Part shown: positions 9,168-17,530 of the stretch, piece after piece
How the letters are laid out: the number at the start of each line of letters is the position of its first letter
How positions within the stretch are numbered: the stretch's first letter is position 1
Translations under genes and position numbers: made by a program
The notes under the pieces: model-generated
Seen by the model: the letters and a program-made list of their open reading frames with translations, nothing else
What the model was told of the DNA's origin: nothing
The model's database searches: none
From: Sphingomonadales bacterium
GTDB lineage: Bacteria; Pseudomonadota; Alphaproteobacteria; Sphingomonadales; Sphingomonadaceae
Direction: 5' to 3'
Length of the DNA: 64,000 nt
NCBI GenBank assembly: GCA_016704425.1
Contig: JADJAC010000002.1
Span: forward strand, 248,001-312,000

Positions 9168-11372
9168 TCAGTATTTCACGCCAACGGTGATACCATAGGT
9201 CCGGGGTGCACTGATATGATTATAGTCAAAGCCGAACCCGGCCAGCAGATCGACGCGCGATGTGAAGTAAAATTGGTTCGTTAGATTCTTGCCCCAGATC
9301 GATGCGTTCCAACGGCCGTTGGCAGATTCCCAATCAATATGGCCGCTCAGCAAGGCATAGGATTTTTGCTTGAGGCGGGAAATGTTGATGACTTCGAAAT
9401 ACTGGCTTGCCGAATACGCAAGATCGCCGTGCAGGCTGAGCTTACCCGCTTCGCCGTCAAATGCGGTCACATCGAAACCGCCATTGAATGTAAGCGAAGG
9501 TGCGTTCGAGAGCTTGTGGCCGGCAACATTGACGCCGCTCACGATACCCTGCTGGATCTTCGTATCGAGCAGCCCCACGCCGGCGCGCAATGTCACCCTA
9601 TCATTCGCGCGCGCCGTCAATTCTGCCTCGCCGCCAAGGATACGCGAACGGGGAATATTTTCCAGCGTCTGCGCGGCGGTGCTCGGACTGATATTGATGA
9701 ACTGCTGGTTCTTGTACTTGTAATAGAAGCCCGCCATGTTGAGTGTCACACGACGGTCTGCAAATTGGGTTTTTGCGCCGAGCTCAAACGCATCGACACT
9801 CTCCGGTTTTGCGATTGACAGCTCTGACGGATCGAAGAAGGCCTGCGCGTTGAAACTTTTGGCGCGATACCCCCGACTGTAGTTGGCGTAGACCAGATTT
9901 CCACCATCCAGCTTGTAGTCGATGCCGATTTTGCCTGACAGGTTGTTCGTCGTGTAATGCAGCGCGGAATTGGGGATCAGGTTGACCACAAGGACGTGAT
10001 TGGGACCCAGAGCATCTGAACGGAAATTCGTCTGGTCGCCGCTGTCGTGGGTGTATCGCAACCCACCGCGAAGCATGATTGCATCTGTCACCGCAAACTT
10101 GACATCCGAATAGACTGCAAAGCTCTTCTTCAGCTGATCGAAGCTGTTATCGAAAAGGCAGCCAAGTGGAAGCCCGATCGCGCAATCCGCATCCGTCACG
10201 CCCGGCAAGCCATCGGAATCAATGTCCTTGCCGATTTCGAAGGTCGTCTGGTTGAAGACCTTTTCACGATTGTAATAGGCGCCAAGGATGAAATTCAGCG
10301 GACCATCAAAGTCGCTCGTCAGGCGGAGATCTTGCGCGAATTGCGTGGCTCGGTCGATATAAGGAATTTCCAGGAGCTGGTTTGGCTGGCCATCCGTGTC
10401 TTCATAAAAGCGCAGGCGACCCTTGTCCCAAGAGGTGATACTCGTCAGGCTCAGTCCGTCGGAAATGTCGATATTGCCGTTCAAGGAAATCGAATAGGTA
10501 CGCGCAATGCGCCGGTCCGTCACGTTGGCTGCGATCTGCCTGCGGGACAGTCCGGGACGGTTCACAGCCTCCGGCTGGGCATAGATCCCGTAGTTCCTCG
10601 GGTTCTGATAGCTTGTTGCTGCCCTCAAAATGAATTTCGCGCTGTCCAAAGGTTCGAACAACAGCGACGCTCGAACTCCATACTCGCTGACACTTGCGAG
10701 ATCCGGCTTGCCAGGCAGAACATTCTTGAACCAGCCATCGGCCTTTGAAAGAGTTCCAGCGACCCGGAGAGCCGCTTTGTCGCCCAAAGGCAAATTCACC
10801 GCTCCGTTGGCATCGATGCGATTGTAGTTGCCGTAGCCCAGATTCAAATATCCATTCGCATCCCCGAGTTTCGGGGCGCGGCTGATGAGGTTGACGGCGC
10901 CGCCAGTGGTGTTCTTGCCATAAAGTGTGCCTTGCGGGCCGCGTAAAACTTCAACACGTTCAAGATCGAACAAGGCGATGCCCAAAAAGGCAAAATTACC
11001 TTTGTAAACTTCGTCATAATAGGTTGCGACCGGGCTGGCCTGGTTAAGGCTGTAGTCTGACATCGAGACGCCACGGAGCGCGAAGATCGGCGTGTTGTCG
11101 CCAACGGTCGAGGTCAGTTGAAGGTTCGGTATTTTCGTGACGAGTTCGTCGGCCTGAGTCACTCGGCTCTTGGACAGTGTATCGCCCGTTATCGCCGAAA
11201 CCGAAATTGGAATGCTCTGGAGATTCTCCGCGCGTTTAGTTGCGGTGACGATGATTTCGCCGGGATCGGCCTCTTCCGCAACAGCCTGGGCTTGAGCCGC
11301 GGACGAAACCCCCGCCAAAAGTGAGGTCATCATAATCTTGGTGAAGGTGCGAATTCCATTCTTCTTGTTCAT
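9168..11372 (-). CDS. TonB-dependent outer-membrane receptor
   Basis: A 734-residue protein with a signal peptide (MNKKNGIRTFTKIMMTSLLAG...AQAQA). After it come a TonB-box-like GEIIVTATKRAENLQSIPISV, a plug domain to about residue 170 with YGKNTTGGAVNLIS, and a 22-strand-type barrel ending in an aromatic residue pattern (TYGITVGVKY). It uses the proton motive force through TonB to import ligands across the outer membrane. The start at 11372 has a strong AGGGAGG ribosome-binding site; the longer open frame upstream has none. It lies head-on after a truncated cytochrome-like gene and upstream of the aldehyde dehydrogenase operon. Sphingomonads often place such receptors beside catabolic operons, so the ligand may be that substrate. 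Confidence 0.92.
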   Translation of the reverse strand: MNKKNGIRTFTKIMMTSLLAGVSSAAQAQAVAEEADPGEIIVTATKRAENLQSIPISVSAITGDTLSKSRVTQADELVTKIPNLQLTSTVGDNTPIFALRGVSMSDYSLNQASPVATYYDEVYKGNFAFLGIALFDLERVEVLRGPQGTLYGKNTTGGAVNLISRAPKLGDANGYLNLGYGNYNRIDANGAVNLPLGDKAALRVAGTLSKADGWFKNVLPGKPDLASVSEYGVRASLLFEPLDSAKFILRAATSYQNPRNYGIYAQPEAVNRPGLSRRQIAANVTDRRIARTYSISLNGNIDISDGLSLTSITSWDKGRLRFYEDTDGQPNQLLEIPYIDRATQFAQDLRLTSDFDGPLNFILGAYYNREKVFNQTTFEIGKDIDSDGLPGVTDADCAIGLPLGCLFDNSFDQLKKSFAVYSDVKFAVTDAIMLRGGLRYTHDSGDQTNFRSDALGPNHVLVVNLIPNSALHYTTNNLSGKIGIDYKLDGGNLVYANYSRGYRAKSFNAQAFFDPSELSIAKPESVDAFELGAKTQFADRRVTLNMAGFYYKYKNQQFINISPSTAAQTLENIPRSRILGGEAELTARANDRVTLRAGVGLLDTKIQQGIVSGVNVAGHKLSNAPSLTFNGGFDVTAFDGEAGKLSLHGDLAYSASQYFEVINISRLKQKSYALLSGHIDWESANGRWNASIWGKNLTNQFYFTSRVDLLAGFGFDYNHISAPRTYGITVGVKY

Positions 11373-11406
11373 TTTTGCCTCCCTGCAGGCTGTTTGTTCA
11401 TTCAAT

Positions 11407-11689
11407 TCAGAGCGAACCCCCCGGCATTTTTGCCACGAGCTGAGCTCTCGTTCTTGCCGCTTCGACTCGAAGAGGTGATGCGCGCAGTCGACGAATTTCT
11501 GCGGCGTCATAAGGCTTGAAATCAGTTGGAACATTGGCCCGGTCGAACCGGTATAGAGTCCAGTTCAGAAGATTCGCCAAGCGGGCATCGTCCAGGTCGG
11601 TCGTCGCAACACCGGGCACGCGACCAAGATACTCTCGTCCGCCCGGAACCTTCAAAAAATGGGCGACTGCCCCGTTCATCGGCGGATTC
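11407..11689 (-). pseudogene. C-terminal remnant of a cytochrome c-like protein, 5' end removed by an IS
   Basis: About 93 residues remain, reading NPPMNGAVAHFLKVPGG..., then LANLLNWTLYRFD and a basic tail. The VPGGREYL-RVPGVA-L-NLLNW pattern is that of the C-terminal half of small c-type cytochrome-like proteins of proteobacteria. The haem-binding CxxCH expected upstream is absent because the insertion sequence begins at 11690. The frame continues into the IS but that part is element DNA. It was probably in an operon with the TonB receptor, whose start is about 35 bases downstream. The family assignment is inference from motif memory. Confidence 0.6.
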
Positions 11690-11764
11690 TGTCCGTCGTC
11701 AGAACATTTGGCACTGATGGCTGCGTAAATTAGCGGAGCGTTGGCCTCGTCTGTTTGGTTGATG

Positions 11765-12745
11765 TTATGCGGCTAGCTTGCGGTGTTGCAAGCGCCGATC
11801 TTCGATGGTGTGTCGTTTGATCCTTTCTCGCTGTTTGATGATGGCTTCAGCCCTGCCGAAGTAGGCATCGGCAGGCGTTACGTTGTTCAGGCTCTCGTGA
11901 TAGCGCCGATGGTTGTAGTGCTCCACGAACGCCTCGATCTGCCGTTCCAGATCGCCGGGCAGGAAGTAGTTTTCCAAGAGGATGCGGTTCTTGAGTGTCT
12001 GGTGCCAGCGTTCGATCTTGCCTTGGGTTTGCGGATGCAGCGGTGCGCCGCGCACATGGCTCATTTTCTGCGCTTCGATATATTCGGCCAGCTCGCCCGC
12101 GATGTAACTGGGTCCATTATCGCTGAGCAGCCGTGGCTTGTGCTGCACCGTTGCCGACGAGCAGCCTGAAGCCTGCAAGGCCATATCCAGCGTGTCGGTG
12201 ACATCCTCGGCCCGCATGTTGGTGCAAAGCTTCCAACTGATGATGTAGCGTGAGAAGTCGTCGAGCACCGTGGACAGGTACATCCAGCCCCAGCCGATGA
12301 TCTTGAAGTAGGTGAAGTCGGTCTGCCACATCTCGTTGGGCCGCGTCGTTTTGGTGTGGAACTCGTTGGTCGCCTTGATGACGACATAGGCCGGGCTGGT
12401 GATGAGGTCATGGGCCTTCAACAGCCGGTAAACCGTGGCTTCGGACACGAAGTAACGCTTGTCGTCCGTGAACCTCACGGCCAGTTCCCGGGGGCTCAGT
12501 TCAGACTGCTCCAGCGCCAGCTCGATGATCTGGTCATGGATGGTATCGGGGATGCGGTTCCACACCCTGCTGGGCGCGGATGGGCGATCGGCAAGCGCCT
12601 CCGGCCCACCTTCGAGGTAGCGGTCGTACCAGCGGTAGAAGGTCCTGCGCGATACGCCCAGCTTGTCCAGGGTGAGCTTTGCGGGCAGATGCGACTGCTC
12701 GACGATCCTGATGATCTCGAGCTTTTCCGATGCGGGATATCTCAT
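11765..12745 (-). CDS. IS3-family transposase OrfB (DDE integrase domain)
   Basis: A 326-residue rve-type transposase. The N-terminal helix-turn-helix (LTLDKLGVSRRTFYRWYDRYLEGG) is followed by the catalytic core: first Asp in WQTDFTYFK, second in LSDNGPSYIAG and the Glu in GKIERWHQTLKNRI, the DDE triad. The tail LNNVTPADAYFGRAE is typical of the family. It is probably made mainly as an OrfAB fusion by -1 frameshifting at the A AAA AAG heptamer near 12773-12779; the frame is open from there to the ATG at 12745. Both frames look intact, so the element may still be active. Confidence 0.92.
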   Translation of the reverse strand: MRYPASEKLEIIRIVEQSHLPAKLTLDKLGVSRRTFYRWYDRYLEGGPEALADRPSAPSRVWNRIPDTIHDQIIELALEQSELSPRELAVRFTDDKRYFVSEATVYRLLKAHDLITSPAYVVIKATNEFHTKTTRPNEMWQTDFTYFKIIGWGWMYLSTVLDDFSRYIISWKLCTNMRAEDVTDTLDMALQASGCSSATVQHKPRLLSDNGPSYIAGELAEYIEAQKMSHVRGAPLHPQTQGKIERWHQTLKNRILLENYFLPGDLERQIEAFVEHYNHRRYHESLNNVTPADAYFGRAEAIIKQRERIKRHTIEDRRLQHRKLAA

Positions 12746-12767
12746 GCGTCGTCGTCCCCATCCGCGA

Positions 12768-13118
12768 TCATGCTTTTTTGAGCAACCGGTTCTCCAGTGT
12801 CAGATCGGCGACGCATTCCTTCAATGCACGGGCTTCGCGGCGCAGATCATGTACCTCGCCGGTTGTGGCCGCACGAGCAGTGTCGCCGGCGAGGCGGCGC
12901 TTGCCCGCCTCCATGAACTCCTTCGACCAGGTGTAATACAGGCTCTGTGCAATGCCTTCCTTACGGCACAGCTCTGCAATGCTGTCGTCGCCGCGCAGGC
13001 CTTCCAGTACGATCCTGATCTTGTCCTCGGCAGAGAAGTGGCGCCGGGTTGCACGGCGAATATCCTTCACCACACGTTCGGCAGAGGCCTTCGATTGGCC
13101 AGAGTGATTTGGTCTCAT
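12768..13118 (-). CDS. IS3-family transposase OrfA (helix-turn-helix)
   Basis: A 116-residue HTH_Tnp_1-type protein. The DNA-binding region is RRHFSAEDKIRIVLEGLRGDDSIAELCRKEGI and a leucine-zipper-like C-terminal coiled coil is LRREARALKECVADLTLENRLLKKA. OrfA binds the element ends and regulates transposition. I chose the ATG at 13118, preceded by GAAGGAACGAAG; an upstream ATG at 13154 lies inside the hairpin arm and lacks a ribosome-binding site. The 3' end reads AAAAAAGCATGA, in which ribosomes can slip -1 into the orfB frame. Confidence 0.9.
   Translation of the reverse strand: MRPNHSGQSKASAERVVKDIRRATRRHFSAEDKIRIVLEGLRGDDSIAELCRKEGIAQSLYYTWSKEFMEAGKRRLAGDTARAATTGEVHDLRREARALKECVADLTLENRLLKKA
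12773..12779 (-). promoter_or_regulatory. programmed -1 frameshift heptamer (A AAA AAG)
   Basis: On the minus strand the OrfA frame reads CTC AAA AAA GCA TGA. Shifted by -1 it reads TCA AAA AAG CAT GAT and stays open into orfB. A AAA AAG is the canonical IS3-family slippery heptamer, so an OrfAB fusion transposase is expected. Confidence 0.8.
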
Positions 13119-14521
13119 CTTCGTTCCTTCGTCACTACGACGAGACCAAATCACTCCTTAAATCACAACCTCAAATCTGGGACAAAGGTGCTGACGGGGA
13201 ACAGGTCGGCCCTATGGTTGCGGCGCGCCGCTTCTGCGAGTGGTTGGAGGAGCAAGGCCTGATTGGCAAGGTCGAGCGCATTTCTGTCGACCTTTATGGA
13301 TCGCTCGCATTGACGGGTAAGGGACACGCGACCGATACCGCACTGATCCTTGGACTTACCGGCGCCGTCCCAGCCACTGTCGATCTGGACGCCGCGCCGA
13401 TAGTCGTTTCAGACGTCACGACTAACCGCCGAATTGCATTGCTGGGTCGACACGAAGTGGCATTCGATCCCGAAACCGATTTGCGGTATCTTCAACGTCA
13501 GCGCAAAGCGTTCCACAGCAATGCCATGACTTTTCAGACGACGGCAGAAGGCGGAGGTCCGCTGGCCGAGCGGTCCTATTATTCGGTTGGCGGAGGTTTC
13601 GTTGTCGATGAGGATGAATCCACAAGCAACGCCCGCCCGCATGATCTGATCGAAATTCCATTCGATTTTTGTTCGGGTGCGGAACTGCTTGATCTTGCCG
13701 AGGCTTCGGAAAAGAGCTTTGCCGACATCATGATGGCGAACGAATGCGCCCGGGGACCCGTTGAAAGGGTCGAAGCCGGGATCGATGCGATTGCAAAAGC
13801 TATGGCCGACAGTATCGAACGTGGGTGTAGGCAAACTGGCATACTTCCCGGCGGACTGAACGTGAAACGACGAGCGCCCCTTCTCGCCACGGAATTGGCA
13901 GCGCGGCAGGAATCCAATCTCAATGATCCTTTGGTCATTCTCGATTGGATCAATCTGTGGGCGATGGCGGTGAATGAGGAAAATGCTGCTGGCGGGCGGG
14001 TGGTAACAGCACCAACCAATGGTGCCGCTGGCATCATCCCTGCCGTCATGCGATTTCACGACCGCTGCTATCGAGGCACTGTGGAAACGCGGCGCACCTT
14101 CCTTTTGACCGCAGCTGCCATTGGTGCGCTTTACAAGCGGAATGCGTCGATTTCCGGGGCGGAGGTCGGCTGCCAGGGAGAGGTGGGGGTTGCCTGCTCT
14201 ATGGCTGCTGCCGGATTGACGGCGGCACTTGGCGGTTCCAACGCCCAGATTGAGAACGCTGCTGAAATTGGGATGGAGCACAATCTTGGCCTGACCTGCG
14301 ACCCGGTCGCCGGGCTCGTTCAGATTCCGTGTATCGAGCGCAACGCGATGGGTGCCGTCAAGGCTATTGACGCATCGCGCCTCGCTCTGCTTGGAGACGG
14401 TTCGCACATGGTAAGCCTTGACAAGGTCATCGAAACGATGCGCCAAACCGGTCTCGATATGCGGGACAAGTACAAGGAAACCTCACAAGGCGGCCTCGCC
14501 GTCAATGTCGTGGAATGCTGA
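13049..14521 (+). CDS. sdaA: L-serine dehydratase (ammonia-lyase), N terminus replaced by IS sequence
   Basis: Native sdaA sequence runs from about 13205 ([10 protein letters not shown]) to the stop. Normal proteins begin with about 20 residues ending GPSSSHT just before this point; here they are missing and the in-frame upstream 52 codons are IS DNA. The remaining beta domain, the [12 protein letters not shown] loop and the iron-sulfur cysteines in [16 protein letters not shown] and [11 protein letters not shown] are intact. The enzyme converts L-serine to pyruvate and ammonia. Loss of the conserved SSSHT serine/substrate loop probably inactivates it, so it may be a pseudogene kept in frame. 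It lies 16 bases before the formaldehyde dehydrogenase. Confidence 0.75.
   Translation: MHGEYPSPHVRQRPSIGQSDLVSSSFLRHYDETKSLLKSQPQIWDKGADGEQVGPMVAARRFCEWLEEQGLIGKVERISVDLYGSLALTGKGHATDTALILGLTGAVPATVDLDAAPIVVSDVTTNRRIALLGRHEVAFDPETDLRYLQRQRKAFHSNAMTFQTTAEGGGPLAERSYYSVGGGFVVDEDESTSNARPHDLIEIPFDFCSGAELLDLAEASEKSFADIMMANECARGPVERVEAGIDAIAKAMADSIERGCRQTGILPGGLNVKRRAPLLATELAARQESNLNDPLVILDWINLWAMAVNEENAAGGRVVTAPTNGAAGIIPAVMRFHDRCYRGTVETRRTFLLTAAAIGALYKRNASISGAEVGCQGEVGVACSMAAAGLTAALGGSNAQIENAAEIGMEHNLGLTCDPVAGLVQIPCIERNAMGAVKAIDASRLALLGDGSHMVSLDKVIETMRQTGLDMRDKYKETSQGGLAVNVVEC
13102..13156 (-). promoter_or_regulatory. 15-bp perfect inverted repeat around the orfA translation start
   Basis: GAGTGATTTGGTCTC at 13102-13116 is repeated in inverted form at 13142-13156, with a 25-base spacer. 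In a minus-strand transcript entering from outside the element this forms a stable hairpin. The loop holds the orfA ribosome-binding site and the start codon falls at the stem base. Similar structures in other insertion sequences stop read-through transcripts from driving transposase synthesis; that function is inferred here. Confidence 0.65.
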
Positions 14522-14537
14522 AGTTGGGAGACACAGA

Positions 14538-15650
14538 ATGAAGACGCGTGCCGCTGTTGCCTTTGAAGCGAAGAAGCCACTGGAGATTGTCGAGCTTGAT
14601 CTGGAGGGGCCCAAGGCAGGCGAAGTGCTTGTCGAGATCATGGCGACGGGCATCTGCCATACGGACGCTTATACGCTCGACGGATTCGACAGCGAAGGCA
14701 TTTTCCCGAGTGTTCTTGGGCATGAAGGTGCCGGCATCGTCCGCGACGTGGGGGCGGGCGTCACATCTGTAAAGCCCGGCGATCATGTGATCCCGCTTTA
14801 CACGCCCGAATGTCGGCAGTGCAAAAGCTGCCTCTCAGGCAAGACAAACCTGTGCACCGCAATTCGCGCAACGCAGGGCCAAGGCCTGATGCCCGACGGC
14901 ACATCGCGCTTCAGCTACAAAGGGCAGACGGTCTTCCATTACATGGGTTGCTCGACCTTCTCGAACTTCACCGTCTTGCCGGAAATTGCGGTTGCGAAGA
15001 TCCGGGAGGACGCGCCGTTTCAGTCAAGCTGCTACATTGGCTGCGGCGTCACGACGGGCGTTGGCGCCGTCATCAATACGGCAAAGGTCCAGGTAGGCGA
15101 CAATGTCGTTGTGTTCGGATTGGGCGGCATTGGCCTCAATGTCATTCAGGGGGCACGGCTCGCCGGTGCAAACAAGATTATCGGCGTGGACATCAACCCC
15201 GACCGCGAGGAATGGGGCCGCAAGTTCGGCATGACCGACTTCCTCAATTCAAAGGGCATGAGCCGCGAAGACACGGTCGCAAGGATCGTGGCCATGACGG
15301 ATGGGGGCGCGGATTACACCTTTGACGCGACGGGCAACACGGACGTCATGCGCGTGGCCCTCGAGGCCTGCCATCGCGGTTGGGGCACCAGTATTATCAT
15401 CGGTGTTGCAGAAGCCGGAAAGGAGATTGCGACACGCCCCTTCCAGCTGGTCACCGGTCGCAACTGGCGGGGTACCGCGTTCGGAGGCGCCAAGGGCCGC
15501 ACCGACGTTCCCAAGATCGTCGACATGTACATGACCGGCAAGATCCAGATCGACCCGATGATCACTCATGTCATGGGCCTCGAAGAAATCAACACTGCGT
15601 TCGACCTGATGCATGCGGGCAAGTCGATCCGCAGTGTCGTGGTGTTCTGA
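14538..15650 (+). CDS. adhC: S-(hydroxymethyl)glutathione dehydrogenase / class III alcohol dehydrogenase
   Basis: A 370-residue zinc alcohol dehydrogenase. It oxidises S-hydroxymethylglutathione, formed from formaldehyde and glutathione, to S-formylglutathione with NAD, and can also reduce S-nitrosoglutathione. Visible are the catalytic-zinc Cys and His in [12 protein letters not shown] and GHEGAGIV, four structural-zinc cysteines in [15 protein letters not shown], and the Rossmann motif [12 protein letters not shown]. The ATG at 14538 has a GGGAG ribosome-binding site and matches the usual N terminus [15 protein letters not shown]. It follows sdaA on the same strand and may now depend on transcription from the IS side. 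Glutathione reductase elsewhere in the window serves the same thiol. Confidence 0.93.
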   Translation: MKTRAAVAFEAKKPLEIVELDLEGPKAGEVLVEIMATGICHTDAYTLDGFDSEGIFPSVLGHEGAGIVRDVGAGVTSVKPGDHVIPLYTPECRQCKSCLSGKTNLCTAIRATQGQGLMPDGTSRFSYKGQTVFHYMGCSTFSNFTVLPEIAVAKIREDAPFQSSCYIGCGVTTGVGAVINTAKVQVGDNVVVFGLGGIGLNVIQGARLAGANKIIGVDINPDREEWGRKFGMTDFLNSKGMSREDTVARIVAMTDGGADYTFDATGNTDVMRVALEACHRGWGTSIIIGVAEAGKEIATRPFQLVTGRNWRGTAFGGAKGRTDVPKIVDMYMTGKIQIDPMITHVMGLEEINTAFDLMHAGKSIRSVVVF

Positions 15651-15691
15651 TCTCGATTTTTCGCGGATGCTAAGTCCTGTCGCTTCGGGCG

Positions 15692-16807
15692 TCAGGACCC
15701 AAGCGCTTTTGCACCGTCCTGACTTTCCAGCCCAAGGCTCTGGGCAACGGCTTCGTTGGTCACGATGCCTTTGTGAACATTGAGACCAGCCATCAGGCCA
15801 GCATTGCTCCGGATTGCATCCAGGCCCTTGTTCGCCAGCGAAAGGCCAAAGGGCAAAGTCGCGTTGTTCAGGGCATGACTCGATGTCTGGGGCACGGCCC
15901 CTGGCATATTGGCAACGCAATAGTGAATGATGCCGTCCACTTCGAAAGTAGGGTCAGAATGTGTCGTCGGATGGCTCATCTCAAAGCAGCCGCCTTGGTC
16001 AATCGCAACGTCGACCAGAACGGAGTGCGGCTTCATGAGACCAAGCATCCGGCGCGTGACGAGCTTTGGCGCACTGGCGCCCGCGATTAGCACGGCGCCA
16101 ATCACAGCATCTGCCCCGGCGACTTCAGTTTCGATCGCATCTGTTGTCGAAAATCGAGTCCGCACGCGACCCTGAAACATGTCATCAAGCTGACGCAGCC
16201 TTGGGATTGAGCGATCGATGATTGTCACTTCGGCACCAAGGCCGACAGCCATGCGCGCGGCATGCGTTCCCACCACTCCGCCACCAATCACGACCACCCG
16301 ACCAGCCTGAACACCAGGCACACCGCCCAGCAATACGCCAGAGCCTCCGTTTGAGCGACGCAGTGCCTGACCAGCGGCCTCTATCGAAAGCCGGCCAGCA
16401 ACTTCGCTCATCGGTGCGAGCAGCGGCAAGCTGCCATCTCGATCAGTGACAGTCTCGTATGCAACCGCCGTGCATCCTGATGCAATCAGGCCCTTGGTCT
16501 GTTGAGGATCCGGAGCGAGATGGAGATAGGTGAAGAGGATTTGCCCTTCCCGCAACATCACCCATTCGTTGGGCTGGGGTTCTTTGACCTTCACGATCAT
16601 TTCAGCCTGGGCGAACACCTCGGCAGCATTGGCTGCGATTGCAGCCCCTGCCTGCCGATAGGCAGCATCATCAGCAACTATTCCCGCACCTGCGCCCGCT
16701 TCAACGATGACTTCATGACCGCGCGCGACATATTCGCGCACCGCCGCCGGTGTCAGGCCGACGCGATATTCATGGGTCTTGATTTCCTTTGGAACACCAA
16801 TGCGCAT
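15692..16807 (-). CDS. ald: alanine dehydrogenase
   Basis: A 371-residue NAD-dependent alanine dehydrogenase, of family length. It interconverts L-alanine with pyruvate, ammonia and NADH. The N terminus MRIGVPKEIKTHEYRVGLTPAAV, the nucleotide-binding VVVIGGGVVGTHAARMAVGLGA, and the C-terminal NMPGAVPQTSSHALNNATLPF are diagnostic. It is divergent from an Lrp/AsnC-type regulator across about 140 bases, the usual ald/aldR arrangement in which the regulator senses alanine or leucine and controls ald. Confidence 0.95.
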   Translation of the reverse strand: MRIGVPKEIKTHEYRVGLTPAAVREYVARGHEVIVEAGAGAGIVADDAAYRQAGAAIAANAAEVFAQAEMIVKVKEPQPNEWVMLREGQILFTYLHLAPDPQQTKGLIASGCTAVAYETVTDRDGSLPLLAPMSEVAGRLSIEAAGQALRRSNGGSGVLLGGVPGVQAGRVVVIGGGVVGTHAARMAVGLGAEVTIIDRSIPRLRQLDDMFQGRVRTRFSTTDAIETEVAGADAVIGAVLIAGASAPKLVTRRMLGLMKPHSVLVDVAIDQGGCFEMSHPTTHSDPTFEVDGIIHYCVANMPGAVPQTSSHALNNATLPFGLSLANKGLDAIRSNAGLMAGLNVHKGIVTNEAVAQSLGLESQDGAKALGS

Positions 16808-16911
16808 GTGAGTTCATCCTCGCTGATTTGATCGGCTACCGATAGCAGAGTTGGCTCGCATATTCTCGGCGATGATTCTGCGAAATCCCATCAAACACGC
16901 GCAATAATGGT

Positions 16912-16929
16912 GGAATTTTGCATTTTTCC
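16912..16929. promoter_or_regulatory. candidate Lrp-type operator between ald and its regulator
   Basis: GGAATTTTGCATTTTTCC is an imperfect 18-bp palindrome with an AT-rich core, lying upstream of the regulator start at 16946 and about 105 bases from ald. Its symmetric GGAA...TTCC ends fit an Lrp/AsnC dimer site. Only the symmetry and position support it. Confidence 0.35.
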
Positions 16930-16945
16930 GACTATCTTGTGCGCG

Positions 16946-17419
16946 ATGGATCGAATTGACCGAAAAATACTCCGCAAGCTCGTGGAACAGGGCCGAAGCA
17001 CACAATTCGAGTTGGCAGAGGCGGCCGCACTCTCTCCAAGCGCAGCGGCGCGCCGACAAAAAGCGCTTGAAGAAAGCGGCCTGATCGCCGGATATCGCGC
17101 CGACCTCAACCTTCGAGAACTCGGCTATACTGCCACAGTGTTTATTTCGATCAGCCTCGACAGCCAAAGTGATGAAGCACTGTCTGCCTTTGAAGAAGCG
17201 GCCGCTGCGTGCCCGTCAGTCCTTCGGTGCCACCTCATGTCGGGGCGTGAGGATTATCTTCTGACTGTCGCTGCGCGTTCGATCGAGGATTATGAGCGCA
17301 TTCACCGCCAGGAAATTGCGACACTTCCGCGCGTCGCCAGGATAGAAACAGCCTTCGCCTTGCGCGAAATCGTGAACAGGTCGGTTCCGCCACAGATATT
17401 TGCAGACCTATTGGGTTGA
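16946..17419 (+). CDS. Lrp/AsnC family transcriptional regulator (AldR-like)
   Basis: A 157-residue protein: N-terminal winged helix-turn-helix (MDRIDRKILRKLVEQGRSTQFELAEAAALSPSAAARRQKALEESGLI) followed by a RAM/AsnC ligand-binding domain with VFISISLDSQSDEALSAFE and HLMSGREDYLLTVAARSIEDYE. These proteins form octamers that bind amino acids and wrap DNA. Start: ATG at 16946, giving the standard MDRIDRKIL beginning; an upstream ATG at 16907 lies inside the candidate operator region. The divergent ald gene is the likely target. Confidence 0.9.
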   Translation: MDRIDRKILRKLVEQGRSTQFELAEAAALSPSAAARRQKALEESGLIAGYRADLNLRELGYTATVFISISLDSQSDEALSAFEEAAAACPSVLRCHLMSGREDYLLTVAARSIEDYERIHRQEIATLPRVARIETAFALREIVNRSVPPQIFADLLG

Positions 17420-17530
17420 TTGGCGGCCCAGTTTCGTGGTCAAGATTGACCCGGATTGCCACATCTGACATTTCCTGTGCCAAATCGAGCAGCCAGAATA
17501 TGCAAGGCCGCCATTTGAAGAGGATGCCGG

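Larger units (their letters stand above)
11690..13203 (-). mobile_element. IS3-family insertion sequence, about 1514 bp
   Basis: Two overlapping minus-strand transposase frames (orfA, orfB) are bounded by imperfect terminal inverted repeats of about 23 bp. The left end begins TGTCCGTCGTCAGAAC at 11690; the right end, read inward, begins TGTTCCCCGTCAGCAC from 13203. About 17 of 23 positions match. The flanking bases (TTC on the left, GGT on the right) do not form the 3-4 bp target duplication expected of IS3 elements. Both flanking genes are cut at their 5' ends, so the present junctions probably come from a later deletion or recombination rather than a simple insertion. Confidence 0.8.

Noticed and set aside
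11690..11775. Extension of the cytochrome-like fragment into the IS (reading ...NAPLIYAAISAKCSDDG)
   Set aside because: It lies inside the element, in the terminal inverted-repeat region, and only continues by chance.
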